NCBI GenBank assembly: GCA_021323635.1
Contig: JAJPKQ010000020.1
Location: forward strand, 1 to 35,355
Direction: 5' to 3'
Length of the DNA: 35,355 nucleotides
Source of the DNA: a bacterium
GTDB lineage: Bacteria > Actinomycetota > Thermoleophilia > Solirubrobacterales > Solirubrobacteraceae
Program-made: the position numbers and the translations under genes
Notes under the pieces: model-generated
What the model was told of the DNA's origin: nothing
What the model saw: the letters and a program-made list of their open reading frames with translations, nothing else
Databases searched by the model: none
Shown: positions 31,020 to 35,355 of the stretch, piece by piece
Layout: the number at the start of each line of letters is the position of its first letter
How positions within the stretch are numbered: the first letter of the stretch is position 1

Positions 31020-31384
31020 CGCGCCGCTGCCTGCAGGAGCGTCGCGCTGCCGCTGAAGTCGACCGTCACGCACGGCTCCTCGCCCAGCACCCACGCGTCG
31101 TGGCCCGGGCCGATCACGAACGCGTCGCCCGGCTTCAGCTCGAACTCGCTGCCGTCGGCCATCCGAACCATCTGACGCCCGGAGACGACGTAGCCGGTGT
31201 GGGCCGCCTCGCACAACTCGGTCCCCGCTTGCGGCTTGACGTGCTCCGACCAGCGCCAGCCAGGCTGGAAGGTCGCACGGCCGACCGTGAGCCCACCGAG
31301 TCGTACGAGATCGATCCGGCCGTGCCCGGCGGTCGCCCGGCTGTCCTCCGGATCCTCGAGGCTCTTGACGATCACGCTGCTCAT
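31016..31384 (-). CDS. Cupin 1 of the coupled cupin operon
   Basis: The 122-residue product begins with a regulator-like strand region and has cupin residues in GWRWSEHVKPQAGTELCEAA and HTGYVVSGRQMVRMADGSEF. The second motif is LKPGDAFVIGPGHDAWVLGE with its His. AGGAG lies eight bases before the ATG. It is first in the three-cupin operon, 130 bases downstream of the LuxR pseudogene, and its start shares bases with the stop of a 21-codon ORF that has its own strong ribosome-binding site. Substrate unknown. Confidence 0.8.
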   Translation of the reverse strand: MSSVIVKSLEDPEDSRATAGHGRIDLVRLGGLTVGRATFQPGWRWSEHVKPQAGTELCEAAHTGYVVSGRQMVRMADGSEFELKPGDAFVIGPGHDAWVLGEEPCVTVDFSGSATLLQAAAR

Positions 31385-31446
31385 CTCGAGTCTCCTGCGT
31401 GCTCGTCGAAACCGGGCCATCCGGCCCCCTGCCGTGTACTGATCAT
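31381..31446 (-). CDS. 21-codon leader ORF before the cupin operon
   Basis: AAGGAGG stands seven bases before an ATG (31446), and the ORF (MISTRQGAGWPGFDEHAGDS then Arg) stops in an ATGA that overlaps the cupin 1 start. The layout suggests translational coupling or a leader peptide. The peptide has no Trp, Cys or His run of the attenuator kind. It could be chance, but the match of ribosome-binding site and overlap is unusual. Confidence 0.4.
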   Translation of the reverse strand: MISTRQGAGWPGFDEHAGDSR

Positions 31447-31514
31447 CTGCGCCTCCTTGTCGTGAATGGCAGCAGGGTAGCGATGCGGCGTTCGGCTCAC
31501 ATCGGTCGAGTTGC

Positions 31515-34130
31515 CTATCTTTGCAGGGCGGCTTGCCCATCTTGGGCGAGCAGCGTGCGTGCCCTCGCGCGCTCGACTGCCGCCGTGCGGTTGGGGGCAT
31601 CGAGCTTTCGCAGGATCGCCGAGACGTGATGACCGACCGTGCGCTCGGAGAGATGGAGCGCCTGCGCGATGGTGGCGTTGGTGGCCCCGGTGGCGAGCGC
31701 TTCCAGCACCTCCTGCTCGCGCCGCGTGAGCCCCGCCGCATTCTCGAGCGTCGAGCGCCGCGGGCCCCGCGAGGCGCGCTCACCGCGCGCCGCCCGCTCG
31801 CGGGTGAAGGCTCTCGCTGCCGCACGGGCGCCGAGCCCGTGCAACGACGCGAGCGCGTCGCGAGCGGCACGGTCGTCGCCGGCCAGCGACGCGAGCGCGG
31901 CCTCGTACGGCGCGTCCACGGCTCGCCAGGCCGCGATCGCGCCCCGCCAGTCGCCGGCGAGCTCGAGCAGCACGGGCTCGGGTGCACCGGCCGGAGGGTC
32001 GATCGGGCTGCCCAGTCGCGAGGCCCAGAGCGCCAGCTCGCCGCCCCAGCGCGCGAAACGCGCGACCGCCGGCGTCTCCCGCGCGGCTCGCAGCAGATCC
32101 AGCGCCGCCGCGCGGTCGCCGCGCAGCCATGCCGCCTCGACGAGCGCCAGGCGGACCATCCCGTGCCTCGAGCCCTCTGCGGCGACCAGCTCGACGATTC
32201 CCTCCCACGCCTGCTGCAGCAGCTCGGCAGCATCCGGCTCGCCGCGCCTTGCCTTGATCAGAGCCTCGAGCGCGCACGCGACATGGAACTCTCCCTGCCA
32301 CCAGCGCTCCCGGCGCGCCGCGATCGCCATGGCCTCCTCCCAGCGTCCCCTGTCCAGCAAGCTGCGCGCGCGGAAGATGCGGATCGCCATGATCGGAAGC
32401 GCCGAGACGTGCAGCTCCTCCAGCAGCGGCAGCGCCTCCGCTGCGACCTCGTCCACGCGCTCGTGTGCGCGCAGCGCGACCCCAACGTTCGTCAGGTTGA
32501 CGTACGCGCGGACCATGCGGATCGTGAACCCGCTCCGCTTTGTCGCCGCAAGCGCGTCGTCCAGGGCCCGGAGCGCCGCGCGCTCGCCGAGGTGGCCCCG
32601 AGCGAGGCCGGTGCTGATTGCCACGTCGATGCAGGTCTCCTCCAGTCCGGCGTCCTCCGCCAGCGCCAGGGCGCGTGGGGCCATCTGGAGCGCCGAGGCC
32701 GGATCGAAGGCCGTTGCCTCGATGCGCAGCAAGGTGGCGGACGCCCAGGCCAGCGATGCCATGTCGCCGGTCTCTTCGAACGCGGTGATCGCCTGCACGG
32801 CCGCCGCCCGTGCCTCCACTACGCGCTCCAGCGACCACAGCGCGTACGAGAGCGCCACGAGCGCGCGCCCGTGCCTGCGCTGATCGCTCAGCCGCTCCGC
32901 GAGCGCGACGGCGCGTTCTGCGGCATCCACTGCGTCCTCAAGACGTGGATTGGCGAAGTTCGACGCGCGCGAGCATTGCACGAGCAGCTCGAATCGATCA
33001 GGACCAGCCAGGTCGCCGCCGAGTCGCAGGGCGCGCTCCGCCTGCAGATAGGTCTCGCGCACCGCGCCGACGCGCTCGGCCTCGGCCGCCGCGAGCATTG
33101 CGTGCCGCGTGGCCTCCTTCGTGAGGCCGCCAAGCTCGGCGTGGTGCGCGAGTTGCGCGTGGTCCTCCGCATGTCCCCCTGCGACGAGCGCTGCGAATGC
33201 CCGCGCGTGAAGCGTGGTTCGGCGCTGCGGGGAGATCGAGCTCTCGATCGCCTCACGGATGAGCTCGTGCCTGAACGCCAGAGCGCTCCCGTCGGCGACC
33301 AGCACTCCACGCGCGCGCGCCTCCTCGAGTGCCACCGGGTGCGTGGAGATGACCGCCTCGATCAGTGCCGGATCGAGACGGGGGCCCATGACCGCCGCTG
33401 CGTCGAGCGCTTCCCGCGCCGCCATGCCGAGCCTTCCTACGCGCGCGAGCGCCGCGTCCCGGACGGAGGCCGGCAGTCGGCCATGGGCTGCGATCGACTC
33501 GACGACCAGGAAGGGATTGCCACCGGTCGCGCGCATCAGATCCGCCGCGTCGAGCCCCGCCGGGCGCGTGAGATCGGCCACCGCCGCCTCCGACAATGGG
33601 CGAAGCGCGATGCGAGTGACAGCGGGCGCGGTTGCAAGGTCGCCCAGCAGCAGCCGGAGCTCCGGCTGCGCCTCGACCTAGTCATCCCGGTACGTCACGG
33701 CCATCACCACACCTAGCTCCTCGATCCGCCGCGCCAGGACGCGCGTCAGCTCCAGCGTCAGCGGATCGGCCCAATGAACGTCCTCGATCACCGCCAGCGC
33801 CGGGGCTCGCCGGCCAAGGGCGTCGAGCAGCGCGCGAGCGACCGTCAGGCGGTCTTCGCTTCCCAGCGCGAGCAGGTCTCCGCCGTCTGCGGCTTCGAAG
33901 AGCTCGCGCAGCGGGCCCAAGGGAGCAGGCACCGACAGCGGCTCGCATGCGCCCGCGAAGAACGCGACCGCATCGCCGGCGACGCGATCTCGAAGCTCGC
34001 GCACGAGCGATGTCTTGCCGATGCCCGCCTCTCCAGCGACGAGCGTCAGCGCGCCTCGGCCGTCACGGGCCGCATCTACGATCTCAACCAGCCGGGCAAG
34101 CTCATCCTCACGCTCGAGCAGCCGCTCCAC
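31515..34130 (-). pseudogene. LuxR family ATPase regulator (LAL type), interrupted by an in-frame TAG
   Basis: Read through, this is an 871-codon LAL-type regulator of normal size. It has an N-terminal AAA/NB-ARC-like ATPase (Walker A GEAGIGKT at 33-40; Walker B AVIEDVHWAD at about 117-126) and a long TPR-like helical middle. The C-terminal LuxR helix-turn-helix reads LTRREQEVLEALATGATNAT, then IAQALHLSERTVGHHVSAIL. Codon 151 is TAG, just after VTYRDD; the frame is otherwise continuous (VEAQPELRLLL follows), so a single base change, most simply GAG to TAG, broke it. The start chosen is GTG 34130, with TACAAT eight bases upstream and no Shine-Dalgarno, so it may be leaderless. Downstream are the cupins; upstream is an IS3 element. 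Confidence 0.8.
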
Positions 34131-34213
34131 AAGCGCCGATTGTAACGGGGGGCAGAGGAGCGCCGCGCGGCGCCGGAGCCCGTCAAGCCCGGTGAGACGG
34201 TTCGCGTCCGAAA

Positions 34214-35200
34214 CTAGTGAGCGGCGGCGGCCTCCTTTGGCTTGTTGATCCACGCGGCGGTCGGCAACTTGGGCGGGACCGGCTGCTTGCGGACGAACCG
34301 CTCGGGATGGGCGGCGTAGGCGGCCTCGAGCACGGCGGCCCGCGCCGCGTGGAGCTGCTTGCCGTGGCCGTGGTGGAAAGCGGCAGGGGTCATCAGGCCG
34401 ATCCCGGAATGGCGGTGCTCGTGGTTGTGCCAGCCGAGGAACGCCCTGCAGTGCGCCCGGGCGTGCTCGATCGAGTCGAAGTGCTCCCGGAACTCCGGCC
34501 TGTACTTCAGCGTCTTGAACTGCGCCTCGGAGTGGGGGCTATCGACCGGCGTGCCGACATCGCCCATCGAGGGTGCCAAGCCGGCGTCCTTGACCTTCTG
34601 GCTGAAGACCCAAGATCCGAACTGCACGCCCTGGTCGCTGTGAATTATCGCCTGCCGTGAAGGACTCCGCTGCGCCAGGGCCATGCCGAGCGCGTTGGTC
34701 GCCAGCAGCGCCGTCTGGGAGCTGTCGATCGACCAGCCGACGACCATCCTCGAGAAGGCGTCCAGGACGGCGCAGCAGTAGAGCTTGCCCTCTCTCGCGG
34801 GGTGCTCCGTTATATCGGTCATCCATAGCCGATCTGGCTCCTGCGCTCCGAAGCGCCTGCGCACCAGGTCAAGCGTGTTGCCTTTCGAGAGCCTTGCGGT
34901 GCGTGGCGGGCGCCTGTTGGGCAGGCCCTTCAGTCCTAATCGGCGCATCAGCAGCTCGATCTGGTTGTGGCCGACGTGGATGCCTCTTCCCAGGCGCAGC
35001 TCCGCTGTCACGCGCATTGCGCCGTAGGTTCCGCCGGAGTCCTTGTGAACCTGCGCGATCTCGCCGGCGAGCCAGGTGTGCCTGAGTGTCTTCGCCGACG
35101 GCGGCCTGCCTCTCCAGGCGTAGTAGCCGGAGACCGAGACTCCGAGCATCAAACAGGCCCGCTGGACGTCGAAGCCCTGCCCGGTCAGGGAGGCGATCAC
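34214..35200 (-). CDS. IS3 family transposase OrfB (second element)
   Basis: The 328-residue product has an N-terminal HTH part (GFDVQRACLMLGVSVSGYYA) and the integrase core. DRLWMTDITEHPAREGKLY carries the first Asp, QAIIHSDQGVQFGSWVFS the second Asp, and DSPHSEAQFKTLKYRPEF the Glu. The usual DN before the E segment is DS here. The C terminus has WHNHEHRHSGIGLMTPAAFHHG. The GTG start at 35200 overlaps the OrfA stop in the -1 frame, so expression is by frameshift. It appears intact. Confidence 0.9.
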   Translation of the reverse strand: MIASLTGQGFDVQRACLMLGVSVSGYYAWRGRPPSAKTLRHTWLAGEIAQVHKDSGGTYGAMRVTAELRLGRGIHVGHNQIELLMRRLGLKGLPNRRPPRTARLSKGNTLDLVRRRFGAQEPDRLWMTDITEHPAREGKLYCCAVLDAFSRMVVGWSIDSSQTALLATNALGMALAQRSPSRQAIIHSDQGVQFGSWVFSQKVKDAGLAPSMGDVGTPVDSPHSEAQFKTLKYRPEFREHFDSIEHARAHCRAFLGWHNHEHRHSGIGLMTPAAFHHGHGKQLHAARAAVLEAAYAAHPERFVRKQPVPPKLPTAAWINKPKEAAAAH

Positions 35201-35355
35201 CGGGTAGAGGCTTTTGAGGCAAGATTCTGGTCGAGAAAGACTTCATTGACTTTCCGCGAGAGGGCCAGTTCGGTCTCAAGCTGACGTATGCGCCGCTTGG
35301 CGGCAGCGAGCTGCATCTGTCCCTCGGTGTTGAGCCCCGGCGCCTCGCCGCGGTC
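35197..35355 (-). CDS. IS3 family transposase OrfA, C-terminal part (window edge)
   Basis: The last 52 residues are visible: LAAAKRRIRQLETELALSRK followed by VNEVFLDQNL, a leucine-zipper type helix, as in IS3 OrfA. The rest lies outside the window. Its TGA overlaps the OrfB GTG. Confidence 0.75.
   Translation of the reverse strand, partial: DRGEAPGLNTEGQMQLAAAKRRIRQLETELALSRKVNEVFLDQNLASKASTR

Larger units (their letters stand above)
34193..35355 (-). mobile_element. IS3 family insertion sequence, incomplete at window end
   Basis: The orfB and part of orfA of an IS3-type element run off the right edge. Its left end is not defined; TGAGACGGTTCGCG near 34193 is a possible terminus, but the matching end lies outside. 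It is different from the first IS3 element (about 30% alike by eye in the motifs). It sits about 60 bases from the LuxR pseudogene start and may have cut its promoter. Confidence 0.7.

Noticed and set aside
31521-33716. A 731-codon open frame antisense to the LuxR regulator
   Set aside because: It is a shadow of the high-GC regulator on the other strand. Its translation is Arg/Gln-rich with no domain, while the minus strand has clear ATPase and HTH motifs.

Overview
The window is high-GC bacterial DNA with actinobacterial character. Supporting signs are strong Shine-Dalgarno sites, many ATGA start/stop overlaps, a PadR regulator, DUF2267, DUF4232, DUF5661 and LmeA-like proteins, a cytochrome P450 with FprA-type reductase and a 3Fe-4S-type ferredoxin, and a very long Cys-containing repeat protein of a kind I associate with Thermoleophilia (Solirubrobacterales). 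The phylum is well supported. The class is an inference.

Layout. (1) 1-2907: the 3' part of a giant, probably secreted repeat protein with unusual GAA-rich codon use. (2) 3.1-4.5 kb: a small unknown gene, a DUF4389 membrane protein and, divergent from it, a DUF4258/DUF2283 toxin-antitoxin-like pair. (3) 4.5-6.06 kb: a gene-poor, decayed stretch with an excisionase-like remnant, next to the 3' end of a tRNA-Arg(ACG) gene, which looks like an old integration site. (4) 6.2-27.1 kb: ordinary chromosomal genes. These are a GT-C mannosyltransferase-like protein, an ADP-forming acyl-CoA synthetase/GNAT fusion, PadR, an eRF1-like (Vms1/baeRF) protein, a CBS pair, DUF779 with a coupled 28-residue ORF, a CpsB-type PHP phosphatase, a PfkB kinase, DUF2267, a hydrolase-archease-NadA operon, DUF5661, DUF4232, a cupin divergent from a TetR regulator, a P450, an LmeA-like protein and an FprA reductase, with tRNA-Asp and tRNA-Val between them. 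(5) 27.13 kb to the end: tRNA-Lys(TTT) followed by an island. It holds a complete IS3 element with recognisable terminal repeats, decapitated ISL3 and IS982 transposases, a ferredoxin, three translationally coupled cupin genes, a LuxR/ATPase regulator broken by one in-frame amber codon, and a second IS3-type element running off the window.

How the genes may work together. The P450, FprA reductase and ferredoxin form a complete three-part monooxygenase chain within 7 kb, now split by the IS cluster. The three cupins lie directly downstream of the broken LuxR gene and are probably its former target. The hydrolase, archease and NadA genes overlap and must be co-translated. The hydrolase has Arg in place of the nucleophile Ser. 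The most unusual items are the cupin trio with its leader ORF, the nucleophile-less hydrolase fused by overlap to archease, and the DUF779 leader ORF. I see no CRISPR array, no rRNA and no recognisable phage structural gene.
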